A stretch of 64,000 nt of DNA. It comes from Bacillus canaveralius (lineage in GTDB: Bacteria > Bacillota > Bacilli > Bacillales > Cytobacillaceae). Numbering within the stretch: position 1 is the first letter of the stretch; every line of letters starts with the position of its first letter. The notes under the pieces are model-generated. The model was not told where the DNA came from. It searched no databases and saw nothing but the letters and a program-made list of their open reading frames with translations. The DNA lies in NCBI RefSeq assembly GCF_002860125.1, contig NZ_PGVA01000004.1, positions 244,363-308,362 on the forward strand, read 5' to 3'. Below are positions 26,464 to 35,769 of the stretch, piece by piece. The position numbers and the translations under genes were made by a program.

Positions 26464-27096
26464 ATGTTTGTAAAAAGCATCATGATTCCGAAGTATAAAT
26501 GTTATTCGATTCAACACGAAGAAAGTGTAAGAAATGCTCTGAATATGCTGGAAGCCCATCAAATTGACGGCCTGCCTGTCCTGAATGGTGATAGTTACGC
26601 AGGGGTTATCACAAGAGCATCGATCTATCAAAATTTCTTTATTTCCGGAAAATCAAAAGACGATTTTTTGGAAACTACATTTGTGAAAGATATCGCAACC
26701 CACCAGGAAAAATTTTTAGAAGGCCAGGAAATTTTTGAAACTACTTTGTTACAATTAAAAAATTTTCCCCTTCTTGCTGTGGTCGATGAAAAGAGGGAAT
26801 TTCTTGGAGCGGTCACGAGGTTTGATGTCATGGAACAATTTCAAAGCGCATTTGGCATGCATAAACCGGGCGTGAGAATTGCCTTTACTTCCGTTGAAAC
26901 AGAAGGAAGGATTGCCCGGCTTGCTGAAATAGCCCATCATTTCCATGAACATATCATTTCACTGGTGACCTTTGATGAAACCGATAAGCTTGTCCGTCGA
27001 ATTGTAATGAAAGTGGAAAAGAAAGATAATATCGACAAATTCGTTAAAAAACTGGAATCATCAGGATTCCGGATTTTAGATATTGTCGAAGACTAA
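26464..27096 (+). CDS. CBS-domain pair protein with ACT-like C-terminus
   Basis: A 210-residue cytoplasmic protein. Two CBS motifs form a Bateman module at residues about 1-130 (MFVKSIMIPKYKCYSIQHEE; HQIDGLPVLNGDSYAGVITR; FPLLAVVDEKREFLGAVTRF), which usually binds adenosine nucleotides. Residues about 135-208 look like an ACT-type fold (GRIARLAEIAHHFHEHIISL). The layout resembles AcuB, but similarity to it is low and no acu genes are near. ATG 26464 follows AGAGGTGAT. From memory, B. subtilis has no gene here between ypbF and ypbG. Confidence 0.75.
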   Translation: MFVKSIMIPKYKCYSIQHEESVRNALNMLEAHQIDGLPVLNGDSYAGVITRASIYQNFFISGKSKDDFLETTFVKDIATHQEKFLEGQEIFETTLLQLKNFPLLAVVDEKREFLGAVTRFDVMEQFQSAFGMHKPGVRIAFTSVETEGRIARLAEIAHHFHEHIISLVTFDETDKLVRRIVMKVEKKDNIDKFVKKLESSGFRILDIVED

Positions 27097-27131
27097 CAAA
27101 TGACCAGGTCGCTTAATTCCAGTGTCAAAAG

Positions 27132-27169
27132 AAAATCCCTTTTCATACTAAAGTATGGAAGGGATTTTT
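27132..27169 (+). terminator. Terminator after the CBS-domain gene
   Basis: AAAATCCCTT pairs with AAGGGATTTT across a loop that itself pairs (CATAC with GTATG), followed by T residues. Confidence 0.85.
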
Positions 27170-27264
27170 GTTGATCGGATCATCAAATGGATTACTGCTT
27201 GCAGGCCTTATTATGGTATGATTTTAAATAAAACTCAGGGAAGATCAGGATTTCAGGAGGAATT

Positions 27265-28029
27265 ATGGATTTTATCTGGATCATTGTCGCAGCCGGCGTC
27301 GGCTTGCTTTTGTATATGTGGAAAGAAGCTTTTTCGGACAGGGTTATCAAACACGAATTATCTTTCGTTGATTTTCCAAAAAGCTTTGGTGCAGTAAAAA
27401 TCTTCTTTATATCGGATGTCCACCGCCGTTTGATCACAGATGCGTTAATGGAGAAAGTGGATGAATCCGTTGATATTGTCATTATTGGAGGCGACCTTGC
27501 TGAAAAGGGCGTTTCAATAGACCGGATAAAGCAGAATCTGACTAAATTAAAAAAGCTGGGGCCCGTCTACTTTGTGTGGGGAAATAACGATTACGAACTG
27601 GATCATCACCAGCTTGATGCTGTGCTGCTTGAATCAGGCATAAAAATTTTAGACAATACAGCTGTTCAGTTTGAATCCGCAAACGGTGAAACCATTCAGT
27701 TGCTGGGCGTCGACGATCCAAGCATAGGACGGGACCGTCTCGATCTTGCACTCAAGGATGCAGGCAAGGATGTCTTTAAAATTCTGGCAAGCCATAACCC
27801 GAACATTAGCAGGAAAATAGACGTTCAACATAATATTCGCCTTGTGCTTAGCGGGCACACTCATGGCGGCCAAATCCGCATCCTTGGTTACAGTCCGTAT
27901 AAAAAAGGCGGAATCAGGGATTTGGCGCAGACGAAGTTATTTGTCAGCAATGGATATGGAACCACTGCTTTACCGCTCCGGCTTGGTGCCAAAGCAGAAA
28001 CGCATCTAATAACATTAAAAAGCGAATGA
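27265..28029 (+). CDS. ypbG: Metallophosphoesterase YpbG
   Basis: A 254-residue calcineurin-like phosphoesterase with an N-terminal membrane anchor (residues 1-21, FIWIIVAAGVGLLLYMW). Metal-binding motifs are intact: FFISDVHRR, IIGGDLAEKG, VWGNNDYE, LASHNPN and LSGHTHGGQI. The substrate is not known; related anchored enzymes act on phospholipid or nucleotide derivatives. ATG 27265 follows CAGGAGG. Confidence 0.88.
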   Translation: MDFIWIIVAAGVGLLLYMWKEAFSDRVIKHELSFVDFPKSFGAVKIFFISDVHRRLITDALMEKVDESVDIVIIGGDLAEKGVSIDRIKQNLTKLKKLGPVYFVWGNNDYELDHHQLDAVLLESGIKILDNTAVQFESANGETIQLLGVDDPSIGRDRLDLALKDAGKDVFKILASHNPNISRKIDVQHNIRLVLSGHTHGGQIRILGYSPYKKGGIRDLAQTKLFVSNGYGTTALPLRLGAKAETHLITLKSE

Positions 28030-28132
28030 CGTTGAAACATATCCAGCAAGAGCCAATAAGAAACAACTCACCAACCTCTGAATATTTCATAAACTAAAAT
28101 TAAGAGCTTTGTTCATAGCAGGGGGCATGGTC

Positions 28133-28717
28133 ATGCGCTTAGAACGATTAACAAGCAACAAAATAAAAATATTTTTAACCTCGGACGATTTAACTGAACG
28201 AGGTTTGTCAAAGGAAGATATTTGGCTGGACTCTTTGAAGTGGCATCAGCTTTTTCATGATATGCTGGAGGAAGCAAGCGAAGAGTTTGGAGTTGATTTC
28301 CATGGCTCTGTAGCAGTAGAAATTTTTTCTCTACAGGCCCAGGGAATGATCATGATTGTAACAGTCGAGGAACAAAGCGAGGAAGAAGAATCCCTTAGCG
28401 ACAGCTTTATTGAAATGCAAGTCATGGCCGAAGACAGTGACAATATTCTTTTTGAATTTGCGGGTATAGAGGTGGTTATTCAGCTCGCAAGCCGTCTTGC
28501 TGCCATGAAAATCACCGGCGGAAGCTTATACGCCTTTAATGATTATTATTACTTACTTATGGATGAACGCTCGATCACGGATGCAAACCAAATCATTCCG
28601 ATCCTCGCGGAGTATGGGAATCCGTCGTTAACGACAATTCATAGACTGCAGGAATACGGGAAAGAAATTATATTAGAAAAGGCGGTTGAAACGCTTGTCC
28701 ATTATTTTGAAAAATGA
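28133..28717 (+). CDS. ypbH: MecA-family adaptor protein YpbH
   Basis: A 194-residue acidic adaptor of the MecA family. The N-terminus MRLERLTSNKIKIFLTSDDL is typical of the target-binding domain; the C-terminal ClpC-binding domain starts near residue 105 (ILFEFAGIEVVIQLA). It links substrates to the ClpC ATPase; YpbH is the MecA paralogue encoded beside gudB in bacilli. I chose ATG 28133, spaced from GCAGGGGG, because it gives the same length as B. subtilis YpbH; ATG 28127 is too close. Confidence 0.88.
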   Translation: MRLERLTSNKIKIFLTSDDLTERGLSKEDIWLDSLKWHQLFHDMLEEASEEFGVDFHGSVAVEIFSLQAQGMIMIVTVEEQSEEEESLSDSFIEMQVMAEDSDNILFEFAGIEVVIQLASRLAAMKITGGSLYAFNDYYYLLMDERSITDANQIIPILAEYGNPSLTTIHRLQEYGKEIILEKAVETLVHYFEK

Positions 28718-28719
28718 AC

Positions 28720-28743
28720 AAGCGATTGCCGCTTTTTCTTTTT
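28720..28743 (+). terminator. Short terminator after ypbH
   Basis: AAGCG and CGCTT pair across ATTGC, followed by TTTCTTTTT. The remainder of the 340-base gap to gudB carries the cre site and promoter below; otherwise I see nothing. Confidence 0.6.
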
Positions 28744-28921
28744 GACTCATCATTTAAGAGGGAGATGGGCACACATAAATTAACGATAAAATATTATTTT
28801 CTAATAACTTTTGGTGGAGCTACAATTCGTTTTGAAAAATGAATAGACAGTTGTTTTTGTTCATTGCTGAAGGGAAAACAGTTGATATAATGTGGTCAAT
28901 AATTCCTTTAAACACTTGAAT

Positions 28922-28935
28922 TGATAACGCTTTCA
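28922..28935 (+). promoter_or_regulatory. Putative cre site (CcpA) upstream of gudB
   Basis: TGATAACGCTTTCA matches the cre consensus TGWNANCGNTNWCA at every position. It ends 39 bases upstream of the gudB -35 box. Confidence 0.6.
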
Positions 28936-28974
28936 ATGAATAATCAAAATATGCCGAAAAGTAGGTTTTTCTTC

Positions 28975-29002
28975 TTGCATAAATCAAGCAAAGGTGTATA
29001 CT
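28975..29002 (+). promoter_or_regulatory. Sigma-A promoter of gudB
   Basis: TTGCAT at 28975-28980, a 16-base spacer and TATACT at 28997-29002, 55 bases before the start codon. Confidence 0.65.
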
Positions 29003-29057
29003 TTTGAATGAAAGCGGACTGCATCCGCAAAAGTGATTTTTTTAGGAGGTTTATGGA

Positions 29058-30335
29058 ATGGTAGCCGAGAAAGGCACGACCCATATAAATGATAAAGACA
29101 AGCATGATGTTTTAAAGTCAACCCAAACTGTCATACATAAAGCTCTCGAAAGGCTTGGATACTCTGAAGAGGTTTATGAATTATTGAAAGAACCGATTCG
29201 GATGATGACTGTGAAAATCCCGGTTCGGATGGATGACGGTTCTGTAAAAATCTTTACTGGCTACCGGGCCCAGCATAATGACGCAGTCGGCCCAACCAAA
29301 GGTGGGATACGCTTTCATCCGAATGTAACAGAAACTGAAGTTAAAGCTCTTTCAATTTGGATGAGCTTAAAATGTGGAATTGTTGATTTGCCATATGGCG
29401 GCGGAAAAGGCGGAATCGTCTGCGATCCGCGCGATATGTCGTTCCGTGAGCTTGAACGCTTAAGCAGGGGATACGTCCGGGCCATCAGCCAGATTGTCGG
29501 GCCGACAAAAGATATTCCTGCTCCGGATGTGTTTACAAATTCGCAGATCATGGCCTGGATGATGGATGAATACAGCAGGATTGATGAATTTAATTCACCC
29601 GGCTTTATTACAGGCAAGCCACTCGTACTGGGAGGGTCGCACGGCCGTGAATCAGCTACGGCAAAAGGTGTAACGATCTGTATAAGAGAAGCGGCCCAGA
29701 AGAAAGGCATCAAGCTGGAAGGCGCCAGGGTGGTCGTTCAGGGGTTCGGAAATGCCGGAAGTTACCTCTCAAAATTTATGAATGATGCAGGCGCTAAAGT
29801 TGTTGGGATCTCTGATGCTTATGGCGGTCTGCATGATCCAAACGGTTTAGATATTGATTATCTGCTCGATCGCCGTGACAGCTTTGGAACTGTAACAAAA
29901 TTATTTAATAATACGATAACAAATAAAGAGCTGCTTGAATTGGATTGTGATATTCTTGTTCCGGCTGCCATTGAAAACCAAATCACGGAAGACAACGCCT
30001 ATAATATAAAAGCAGCGATTGTTGTTGAAGCGGCAAACGGGCCAACTACATTGGAAGCTACCGAAATTTTAACCGAACGGGGAATCCTCCTTGTCCCGGA
30101 TGTGCTCGCCTCAGCCGGCGGTGTTACCGTATCTTATTTTGAGTGGGTTCAGAATAACCAGGGATACTATTGGACAGAAGAAGAAGTGGAAGAGAAATTA
30201 GAAAAAGTGATGTGCAAATCGTTTAATAATATTTATGACACAGCACAGAACCGCCGTGTTAATATGCGCCTCGCGGCATATATGGTCGGAGTAAGGAAGA
30301 TGGCGGAAGCGAGCCGCTTCCGGGGCTGGATTTAG
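29058..30335 (+). CDS. gudB: NAD-dependent glutamate dehydrogenase
   Basis: A 425-residue enzyme that interconverts glutamate and 2-oxoglutarate plus ammonia. The substrate-binding motif [15 protein letters not shown] with the catalytic-lysine region ([11 protein letters not shown]), the [17 protein letters not shown] segment ([20 protein letters not shown]) and the dinucleotide-binding loop [13 protein letters not shown] are all present. The [14 protein letters not shown] region carries no internal duplication, so it is not the cryptic allele known from B. subtilis 168. ATG 29058 follows AGGAGGT; an out-of-frame ATG at 29053 stops at once. Position before ypdA supports gudB rather than rocG. 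Confidence 0.93.
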   Translation: MVAEKGTTHINDKDKHDVLKSTQTVIHKALERLGYSEEVYELLKEPIRMMTVKIPVRMDDGSVKIFTGYRAQHNDAVGPTKGGIRFHPNVTETEVKALSIWMSLKCGIVDLPYGGGKGGIVCDPRDMSFRELERLSRGYVRAISQIVGPTKDIPAPDVFTNSQIMAWMMDEYSRIDEFNSPGFITGKPLVLGGSHGRESATAKGVTICIREAAQKKGIKLEGARVVVQGFGNAGSYLSKFMNDAGAKVVGISDAYGGLHDPNGLDIDYLLDRRDSFGTVTKLFNNTITNKELLELDCDILVPAAIENQITEDNAYNIKAAIVVEAANGPTTLEATEILTERGILLVPDVLASAGGVTVSYFEWVQNNQGYYWTEEEVEEKLEKVMCKSFNNIYDTAQNRRVNMRLAAYMVGVRKMAEASRFRGWI

Positions 30336-30393
30336 CTAGCGGCATCACCGCCGAAAGACAAGCAATCGTTCGATTTGTATAAAATGATAAAAT

Positions 30394-30422
30394 CTCCTAT
30401 CATGAAAAGATAGGAGTTTTTT
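30394..30422 (+). terminator. Terminator after gudB
   Basis: A perfect 8-bp stem, CTCCTATC (30394-30401) with GATAGGAG (30409-30416), then TTTTTT. Confidence 0.9.
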
Positions 30423-30460
30423 AATACTCCAGCCGAAGTGTTTTTAAGGAGTGAACATAA

Positions 30461-31435
30461 GTGAACAAAGAAAATGCGATTATTGTTGGCGGCGGGCCGT
30501 GCGGTTTGTCAGCGGCGATTGCGTTAAAGGAAATTGGTCTAAACCCTCTTGTGATCGAAAAAGGAAATATTGTCAATGCGATTTACCATTATCCAACCCA
30601 TCAAACGTTTTTCAGCACAAGCGAAAAACTGGAAATTGGCAGCGTGCCATTCATAACAGAAAATTATAAGCCGAAGCGAAATCAGGCCCTTTCCTATTAC
30701 CGGGAGGTTGTGAAGCGAAAAGAACTTCGCATCCATTCTTTTGAAAAGGTGGTCCAAGTCAGTCAACGCAGCGAGCAGGAATTTGTGATTGAAACGGATA
30801 AATCGGTTTACACGGCTCCTGTTGTCATCGTGGCAACAGGCTATTATGATCATCCTAATTATCTGAATATACCTGGGGAACAGTTACCGAAGGTTGCCCA
30901 TTATTTTAAAGAAGCCCATCCTTTTTTTGATAAAGACGTTACCGTTATCGGTGGTAAAAATTCAAGTGTTGATGCAGCGCTCGAGCTTGAGAAGGCGGGA
31001 GCACGGGTTACAGTTCTGTACCGTGGCAGCGAATATTCACCGAGCATCAAACCATGGATTTTGCCGGAGTTCGACTCATTAGTCCGAAATGAAAAGATCA
31101 AAATGGAATTTGAAGCACATATAAAGGAAATCACGAAAGATGCCGTCATCTACACGAAAAACGATCAAGATCATACAATCAAAAATGATTTCGTGTTTGC
31201 GATGACGGGGTATCATCCTGACCACAGCTTTTTGACCAAAATGGGCATTAACGTCGACGAAGAAACGGGCAGACCACATTTCAACCCTGACACGATGGAA
31301 ACCAATGTGAAGGGCATTTTTATTGCAGGTGTGATCACAGCTGGCAATAATGCAAACGAAATTTTCATTGAAAACGGACGCTTTCATGGCAGCATGATTG
31401 CAGAAACTTTAAGGAATAGAGGCTTACCTTCTTGA
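30461..31435 (+). CDS. ypdA: Bacillithiol disulfide reductase YpdA
   Basis: A 324-residue FAD/NAD(P)H-dependent oxidoreductase. The FAD-binding motif GGGPCGLSAAIALKE is at the N-terminus, with a second nucleotide-binding motif VIGGKNSSVDAALELEKAG near residue 160 and the FAD motif GIFIAGVI near the end. In the family the cysteine of GGGPCG is the reactive residue that reduces oxidised bacillithiol, so the cell probably uses bacillithiol. GTG 30461 follows AAGGAG. Confidence 0.93.
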   Translation: MNKENAIIVGGGPCGLSAAIALKEIGLNPLVIEKGNIVNAIYHYPTHQTFFSTSEKLEIGSVPFITENYKPKRNQALSYYREVVKRKELRIHSFEKVVQVSQRSEQEFVIETDKSVYTAPVVIVATGYYDHPNYLNIPGEQLPKVAHYFKEAHPFFDKDVTVIGGKNSSVDAALELEKAGARVTVLYRGSEYSPSIKPWILPEFDSLVRNEKIKMEFEAHIKEITKDAVIYTKNDQDHTIKNDFVFAMTGYHPDHSFLTKMGINVDEETGRPHFNPDTMETNVKGIFIAGVITAGNNANEIFIENGRFHGSMIAETLRNRGLPS

Positions 31436-31438
31436 AAC

Positions 31439-31468
31439 AAGCTGCTCAGCATGTGCGGAGCAGCTTTT
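31439..31468. terminator. Terminator between ypdA and ansA
   Basis: AAGCTGCTC (31439-31447) pairs with GAGCAGCTT (31458-31466), followed by TTCC; it separates convergent genes and can act both ways. Confidence 0.8.
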
Positions 31469-31469
31469 C

Positions 31470-32441
31470 CTATATCTGAAACATCGCTTCAATTTTTTCT
31501 TTATTGCCAGTATGGGTTAAGCCGATCATTAGCTTGATCCGTGCTTTTTGGCCATTTAATCCATTTGAGAAAATGATTCCGAGCTTCTTCAGGTGCTTGC
31601 CGCCCCCTTCATAGCCATATACATCCTGAGCAATGCCGTTGAAGCAGCGAGATACAAGAACGATCGGAATCCCGCTTGCAAGCAGCTTTTCTATTCCTTC
31701 CAGAGTAGCAGGTGGAAGGTTGCCCTGGCCAAGCGCTTCAATCACTAAACCGTCAACATTCATTTCACTGACCGCAGTCAGCAGAGTCGAGTCCATTCCG
31801 GCATAGGCTTTTAAAAGAATAACTTGCTTTGATATATCCTTTATATCGTAGCATTCCCTTCTTGTTGGTGCGTGATGGAATAAAACGCCCCTTTTCGTCA
31901 CCATGCCGATCGGGCCAAACTGTGGGCTTTGAAAAGTAGATACGTTACTAGTATGCGTTTTTGTGACATTTTTGGCGGTGTGAATTTCATCATTTAATAC
32001 AACCAATACACCTTTTCCTTTTGCTTCAACACTGGCTGCTGTTTTAATCGACGACATTAAATTATATAAGCCGTCCGAGCCAATTTCGTTGCTGGACCTC
32101 ATTGCCCCGGTGATCACAATTGGTACTTTAGCTGTGACAGTGAGTTCTAGAAAATAAGCTGTTTCCTCTAATGTATCTGTTCCATGTGTAATGACGACAC
32201 CATCGATTGCTCTTGCAGAACAAGTTTTTTCAATTAATTTTTTTAATTGGAGCATCTCTTTTATTGTTATATGGGGGGAAGGCAAGCGGAATGGCTCTTC
32301 AATTATCAGGTTTGCCATGCTGGATAGCACGGCGGTTTTCTCAATGAGCGGGTTGTTTTTTTCCGGTTTAACTGAACCTGCAGCGTCCTCACTCATTGAG
32401 ATGGTCCCGCCTGTGTGAATAACAAGGATATTTTTTTTCAT
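31470..32441 (-). CDS. ansA: L-asparaginase (type I, cytoplasmic)
   Basis: A 323-residue asparaginase hydrolysing asparagine to aspartate and ammonia. Both active-site signatures are present: VIHTGGTISM with the first catalytic threonine and VITHGTDTLEETAYFLEL with the second. No signal peptide, so the enzyme is cytoplasmic. ATG 32441 follows GGGAGGAAC on the minus strand. It is inserted between ypdA and prsW on the opposite strand, next to gudB; the two genes would together turn asparagine and glutamate into carbon and ammonia, which is inference. Confidence 0.92.
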   Translation of the reverse strand: MKKNILVIHTGGTISMSEDAAGSVKPEKNNPLIEKTAVLSSMANLIIEEPFRLPSPHITIKEMLQLKKLIEKTCSARAIDGVVITHGTDTLEETAYFLELTVTAKVPIVITGAMRSSNEIGSDGLYNLMSSIKTAASVEAKGKGVLVVLNDEIHTAKNVTKTHTSNVSTFQSPQFGPIGMVTKRGVLFHHAPTRRECYDIKDISKQVILLKAYAGMDSTLLTAVSEMNVDGLVIEALGQGNLPPATLEGIEKLLASGIPIVLVSRCFNGIAQDVYGYEGGGKHLKKLGIIFSNGLNGQKARIKLMIGLTHTGNKEKIEAMFQI

Positions 32442-32552
32442 TGTTAGTTCCTCCCCAGTAATTCATTTCTGTTTGTCTAGAAGCAAGAATTGATTTTCAT
32501 TCCTCTAATTACATGATACGATTAAGGAAACAGATTGAAAAGAGGACAGCTC

Positions 32553-33242
32553 ATGCTGGGAATTTTATCGGCCGGGATAGCGCCCGGTTTAGCGCTGTTA
32601 AGCTATTTTTATTTAAAAGACCAATATGGAACTGAGCCTTTGTCAATGGTTTTAAAAACGTTTGTTTTTGGAGCTTTGCTCGTATTTCCGATTATGTTTA
32701 TCCAATATGTGTTAGAAGCAGAGCACATTGTTCAATCGGGATTTGTTTCGGCATTTTTTTCGACAAGCTTGCTTGAAGAATTTTTCAAGTGGTTTGTATT
32801 ATTCTATACTGTGTATAAGCATGTTCATTTCGATGAACCGTATGATGGAGTGGTCTATGGGGCTTCTGTATCTCTCGGGTTCGCGACTGCAGAAAATATT
32901 ATGTATTTAATTGCCAATGGCCTCGAGCACGCGCTCGGCCGCGCCCTTTTACCTGTATCAAGCCATGCCTTGTTCGGGGTCATAATGGGCTATTATATTG
33001 GAAAAGGGAAGTTTTCTGCTAACTCAAATAAAAAATGGATTATTTTCTCCCTTTTTACCCCGTTTTTTCTCCACGGTACCTATGATTATATCCTTCTTTC
33101 CCGGGATAACTGGACGTCTTTTATTTTTCCGTTTATGATTTTCCTTTGGTGGCTCGGCCTGCGCAAGGTAAAAATGGCAAGAGCACTAAGCACCCAATAC
33201 GTAAAGGCCCAATATGATATTCCAAAAACCTTTCAGCCATGA
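32553..33242 (+). CDS. prsW: Intramembrane protease PrsW
   Basis: A 229-residue polytopic membrane protease. The family motifs are present: [13 protein letters not shown] (paired glutamates), [20 protein letters not shown] and [18 protein letters not shown] plus LHGTYDYIL. In B. subtilis PrsW makes the site-1 cut in the anti-sigma factor RsiW. ATG 32553 ([12 protein letters not shown]) has GAGGAC upstream and matches the family N-terminus; TTG 32535 is less likely. RsiW is not in the window. Confidence 0.93.
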   Translation: MLGILSAGIAPGLALLSYFYLKDQYGTEPLSMVLKTFVFGALLVFPIMFIQYVLEAEHIVQSGFVSAFFSTSLLEEFFKWFVLFYTVYKHVHFDEPYDGVVYGASVSLGFATAENIMYLIANGLEHALGRALLPVSSHALFGVIMGYYIGKGKFSANSNKKWIIFSLFTPFFLHGTYDYILLSRDNWTSFIFPFMIFLWWLGLRKVKMARALSTQYVKAQYDIPKTFQP

Positions 33243-33256
33243 TGAAGGGTTTTTTT
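33224..33256 (+). terminator. Terminator overlapping the prsW stop
   Basis: AACCTTTC (33227-33234) pairs with GAAGGGTT (33244-33251) with one G-T pair, followed by T residues; it includes the last prsW codons. Confidence 0.75.
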
Positions 33257-33336
33257 CCTTTTTTGAATAAAAATCCTACCACTACAAAAAATAGGGTCAA
33301 TGCTTAAAAGTAGTTATACATCTGGGGGTAACTGTG

Positions 33337-34197
33337 ATGAAAAAGAAGTTATTATCCGTTAAGGTATTGATGTCCTTGTCCCTATGTATTCTGATTCCAA
33401 CGGTCAGCCACGACCAAAACGCGGCTGCCTTTACAAATCAAGTAATACAGCATGGGGCTGTAGGGGAAGATGTGATTGAGCTGCAATCAAGGCTGCAGTA
33501 TATCGGTTATTACAACGGTGATATTGACGGGGTTTTTGGGTGGGGAACATACTGGGCAGTCCGAAACTTCCAATATGAATTCGGGCTTCCGATCGACGGG
33601 CTTGTTGGACAGACAACGAAGAACAAATTGGTAAAAGCATCCAAGTATAATGAAAAGTTTGTTAAGCAGCAAATTAATAAAGGAAATAAATTCTCCCATT
33701 ATGGAGGGGTAGACCTTAACAAACAAAAGAAGCCTGGGGCTCAGGGAGGCGGACAAGCTCAGCCTCAAGCACCCGCTGGCCAGTCAGCTCCAGCACCTGC
33801 CCGGCCGGCCCAGCCTACGGCAGCCAATGTGCCAAATGGTTTTTCACAAAATGATATCCAACTGATGGCCAATGCGGTTTATGGCGAAGCAAGGGGCGAA
33901 TCATATGAAGGGCAGGTTGCGGTCGCAGCAGTTATTTTAAACCGGCTTGAAAGTGCATCATTTCCGCATACGGTTGCAGGCGTCATTTTTGAACCGCGGG
34001 CGTTCACGGCTGTAGCGGACGGACAAATCTGGCTGACACCAAATGAACAGGCGAGGAAAGCCGTACTTGATGCAATTAACGGCTGGGATCCAAGCGAAAA
34101 TGCCATTTATTACTTTAATCCTGATACGGCAACATCGGGATGGATATGGACAAGGCCGCAAATAAAACAAATCGGAAAACATATTTTCTGTCGATAG
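33337..34197 (+). CDS. sleB: Spore cortex-lytic enzyme SleB
   Basis: A 286-residue lytic transglycosylase that breaks down spore cortex during germination. A signal peptide (residues 1-31) is followed by a peptidoglycan-binding domain (about 38-95, VIELQSRLQYIGYYNGDIDG), a Gln/Pro/Ala-rich linker (about 130-165) and the catalytic Hydrolase_2 domain (about 175-286) with the glutamate of GEARGE. ATG 33337 is spaced correctly from GGGGGT; GTG 33334 is possible. It lies 13 bases before ypeB, whose product it needs for stability in the spore. Confidence 0.95.
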   Translation: MKKKLLSVKVLMSLSLCILIPTVSHDQNAAAFTNQVIQHGAVGEDVIELQSRLQYIGYYNGDIDGVFGWGTYWAVRNFQYEFGLPIDGLVGQTTKNKLVKASKYNEKFVKQQINKGNKFSHYGGVDLNKQKKPGAQGGGQAQPQAPAGQSAPAPARPAQPTAANVPNGFSQNDIQLMANAVYGEARGESYEGQVAVAAVILNRLESASFPHTVAGVIFEPRAFTAVADGQIWLTPNEQARKAVLDAINGWDPSENAIYYFNPDTATSGWIWTRPQIKQIGKHIFCR

Positions 34198-34210
34198 GGG
34201 TGAAAAGAAT

Positions 34211-35560
34211 ATGATTAGAAATATACTGATTGGTGTGCTCGCCGTGGCAGTAGCAGGGACAGCATTCTGGGGGTACCAGGAGCATCGGGAAAAAAACGCT
34301 ATCCTGGTTAACTCGGAAAATAACTATCAGCGCGCCTTCCATGATTTAACCTATCAGATCGATTTATTGCACGATAAGATTGGTACAACATTAGCGATGA
34401 ATTCCCGAAATTCATTGTCTCCGGCTCTTGCAGATGTCTGGAGAATTACATCTGAAGCACACACCAATGTCGGGGAGCTTCCGTTGACAATCCTGCCATT
34501 TAATAAAACCGAAGAATTTCTTTCGCAAATCGGAGACTTCAGTTATCAGACAGCGGTTAGGGACCTGGAAAAAGAACCGCTCTCCGATAAAGAATATGCA
34601 GCGCTGAACAATCTTTACGGTCAATCGGCGGATATTCAGAAGGAACTCAGAAAGGTCCAACATATGGTTCTTGCAAACAATTTGCGCTGGATGGATGTCG
34701 ACATGGCGCTTGCCTCAGGAGACGAGCCTGATGACAATACGATTATTGATGGGTTCAAGACAGTGGAGAAAACGGTTGAAGGATATTCGGAAACAGATTT
34801 CGGACCTGCCTTTGTCAATATGCAGGAAGATGACAGAAACTTTAATCGTTTGGAAGGTCCGAAGATCAATGAGAAGAAGGCTGTCCAAATCGCCAGACAA
34901 TACACAGGAATGGGCAAGGATGTTAAGGCCAAGGTAACGGAAAATGGAGACGGCTCGGAGTTCGGCTTTTACAGTGTTTCCATGGAGGATAGACGGAGCA
35001 ATCTTGAAGCAACCATGGACGTAACAAAAAAAGGCGGCCATCCAATCTGGTTTATGGTTAAACGTGATGTTAAGAACCAGAAAATCAGCTTGAACGAAGC
35101 TAGCAACAACGCAGCCAGGTATTTACAAGACAATGGCTTTCAGAATCTCGACCTGTTTGAAAGCTCCCAATATGATAACGTTGGTGTGTTAACTTTTGTT
35201 ACAAGCCAGGATGGTGTCAGAGTATACCCGGACAGTATCAGGGTCCAAGTCGCTATGGATAACGGACAAATAATCGGTCTTTCTGCCGAGGATTATTTAC
35301 GATCACATCAAACGAGGGAAATGGCCGCTCCTGTCCTGACTGAAGAGGAAGCAAGGGCAAAAATTAATCCAAATGTAGAGATTATGGAGAATCGCCTTGC
35401 TGTTATAATGAATGACCTTAATCAGGAAGTCCTTTGCTACGAGTTCTTGGGAACTCTTGGTAATGATACGTACCGAGTTTATATTAATGCTGAAAGCGGA
35501 GACGAAGAGGAAGTGGAGAAGCTTCATAATGCGGAAGCAACCTATGAGGATGTCGTTTGA
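34211..35560 (+). CDS. ypeB: Germination protein YpeB
   Basis: A 449-residue protein with an N-terminal membrane anchor (residues 3-21, NILIGVLAVAVAGTAFWGY), a helical N-terminal half and repeated PepSY-type domains in the C-terminal half (KAVQIARQYTG; LNEASNNAARYLQ; LTEEEARAKI). YpeB keeps SleB in place and inactive in dormant spores. It is the second gene of sleB-ypeB and is followed by a terminator. Confidence 0.95.
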   Translation: MIRNILIGVLAVAVAGTAFWGYQEHREKNAILVNSENNYQRAFHDLTYQIDLLHDKIGTTLAMNSRNSLSPALADVWRITSEAHTNVGELPLTILPFNKTEEFLSQIGDFSYQTAVRDLEKEPLSDKEYAALNNLYGQSADIQKELRKVQHMVLANNLRWMDVDMALASGDEPDDNTIIDGFKTVEKTVEGYSETDFGPAFVNMQEDDRNFNRLEGPKINEKKAVQIARQYTGMGKDVKAKVTENGDGSEFGFYSVSMEDRRSNLEATMDVTKKGGHPIWFMVKRDVKNQKISLNEASNNAARYLQDNGFQNLDLFESSQYDNVGVLTFVTSQDGVRVYPDSIRVQVAMDNGQIIGLSAEDYLRSHQTREMAAPVLTEEEARAKINPNVEIMENRLAVIMNDLNQEVLCYEFLGTLGNDTYRVYINAESGDEEEVEKLHNAEATYEDVV

Positions 35561-35590
35561 AAGGAAAGTCTGAAAAGGCTTTCCTTTTTC
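35560..35590 (+). terminator. Terminator after ypeB
   Basis: AAAGGAAAG (35560-35568) pairs with CTTTCCTTT (35579-35587), followed by TT. Confidence 0.85.
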
Positions 35591-35632
35591 TCTTTGAAAA
35601 GTTTTTCTTAAAAGCTGCGAGCTTCTTATTAT

Positions 35633-35769
35633 GAGTTCGTTTCACAATGTAATATGTTAAAAAGAAAAAACGAACGAGGAAGAGTATGCCATAGGAAACG
35701 AATAATACTATGTTAATTTTAAATAACTGTCCGTTTTTCAATTAAAGAATTGCTTTATGAAATTCATTC
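35633..35769 (+). repeat. Dispersed inverted-repeat element, copy 2 (complete)
   Basis: A 137-bp element. The left end GAGTTCGTTTCACAATGTAA and right end TTGCTTTATGAAATTCATTC are imperfect inverted repeats; inside, GAAAAAACG pairs with CGTTTTTC. The centre carries GAAGAGTATGCCATAGGAAA then CGAATAATACT, shared with copies 1 and 3. It ends 60 bases before ypfA and reads in the same direction as that gene. Confidence 0.85.

Noticed and set aside
28763..28842. Short open frame of about 25 codons after ypbH (MGTHKLTIKYYF...)
   Set aside because: The purine-rich stretch is directly against the ATG, and nothing else supports translation.
29320..29380. Possible inactive gudB allele with a duplicated VKA segment, as in B. 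subtilis 168
   Set aside because: The [10 protein letters not shown] region is present once, so the enzyme should be active.
33263..33300. Sigma-G promoter for sleB (TGAATA ... AAAAAATA)
   Set aside because: The expected sigma-G control is known from B. subtilis, but the -10 match here is too poor to list as a site.
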